A DNA stretch of 64,000 nucleotides, from NCBI GenBank assembly GCA_017590115.1, contig JAGGNK010010337.1, positions 1,054,001-1,118,000 on the forward strand, given 5' to 3'. This DNA comes from Montifringilla adamsi. Its lineage: Eukaryota; Chordata; Aves; Passeriformes; Passeridae. Below are positions 63,497-64,000 of this stretch, piece after piece. Both the position numbers and the translations under genes were made by a program. The notes under the pieces were generated by a model. It saw only the letters and a list, made by a program, of their open reading frames with translations, did no database searches and was not told where the DNA came from. Each line of letters opens with the position of its first letter. The first letter of the stretch is position 1.

Positions 63497-64000
63497 GTAA
63501 GAAAATTATAGTAGGCAAATGCCCAAAGCTAGGCTAGACAGATGCAGGCAATACACTGCCTTCCCTAAAGGGCTCTCCTTTTTTTTTTTGACATCCAGTT
63601 TTGAAACTCTTGCTATGTTCTGAAGAAAAGCGAGTGTGGCTGAACTTTCCTGTTTTTCTCTCCATTTATATCCACTCACCAAAAGACCATTGAGATGTCT
63701 GGTGCTTTCATTCTCTTAGTGGCCAAATGAGCTGAGCGCTGTTGAGACACTTGCAATTGATAGGCACAAAGATGGCTTTGACACTGTCTGTACAATAATT
63801 ACCGTGTTACCTATATAGCAGATGTCCATACTGTTATTTCGTTTCCAAGCAGCCACAGATTTTCCCATCTGCAATGTGTTTTTACTGTAAATTCAGCTCA
63901 GTGGGCTGATCATTGATCTAAGAGACCAATTCTCTTCCATTTGAAGGTATTAAAACCTAAAAGGGGTGAAACACTATCAAAAGTGTTGCAGGGAGTAATG
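63497..64000 (+). other. TRIM66: TRIM66 intron, runs off the window
   Basis: Nothing recognisable up to the window end. Confidence 0.7.

Overview
The window is vertebrate nuclear DNA, almost certainly from a bird. Coding sequence is split into short exons with GT-AG introns, intergenic DNA is sparse, and there are three decayed CR1-type LINE fragments, the typical avian retroposon. Whether it is a passerine cannot be settled from sequence alone. All supported protein genes lie on the + strand in the order DENND2B (ST5) - RPL27A - TRIM66, a neighbourhood also known from mammalian 11p15-type synteny.

Region 1 (1-35690): the 3' end of DENND2B. Ten exons (271-33323) encode the last 376 residues: the end of the upstream DENN module, the central DENN domain, the downstream DENN module and the C-terminus. 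Upstream exons lie outside the window. One intron of 16.5 kb (12368-28898) splits the DENN domain. The 3'UTR begins at 33324, has a poly(A) signal at 34028, and may run on to later signals at 35451, 35526 or 35647.

Region 2 (35690-38425): complete RPL27A (eL15-family protein uL15, 148 residues, 5 exons) driven from a CpG-rich promoter with TCTCGCGAGA palindromes and a 5'TOP start. Its first coding exon holds only the ATG. Introns 3 and 4 each carry one copy of an H/ACA snoRNA of the SNORA3 type, so the gene supplies both a ribosomal protein and rRNA-modifying guides.

Region 3 (38426-64000): a 3.2-kb spacer with a CR1 reverse-transcriptase relic on the - strand, then the 5' half of TRIM66 (TIF1-delta). 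Eight exons (41658-63496) encode a RING finger, B-box 1, B-box 2 and the coiled coil; the PHD-bromodomain end lies beyond the window. Its introns hold a CR1 3' end, a candidate solo LTR, a 49-bp minisatellite and several T-rich low-complexity tracts.

The three genes are not an operon: DENND2B is a Rab GEF, RPL27A a ribosomal protein and TRIM66 a chromatin repressor. I found no convincing new gene system. The items most worth checking are the same-strand orientation of RPL27A, the intact RING exons of TRIM66, the open minisatellite intron, the candidate LTR and a protein-like unassigned ORF at 10237-10470 on the - strand. Exon edges were set by translating across introns and requiring GT-AG and phase agreement; no alignment or database search was run.
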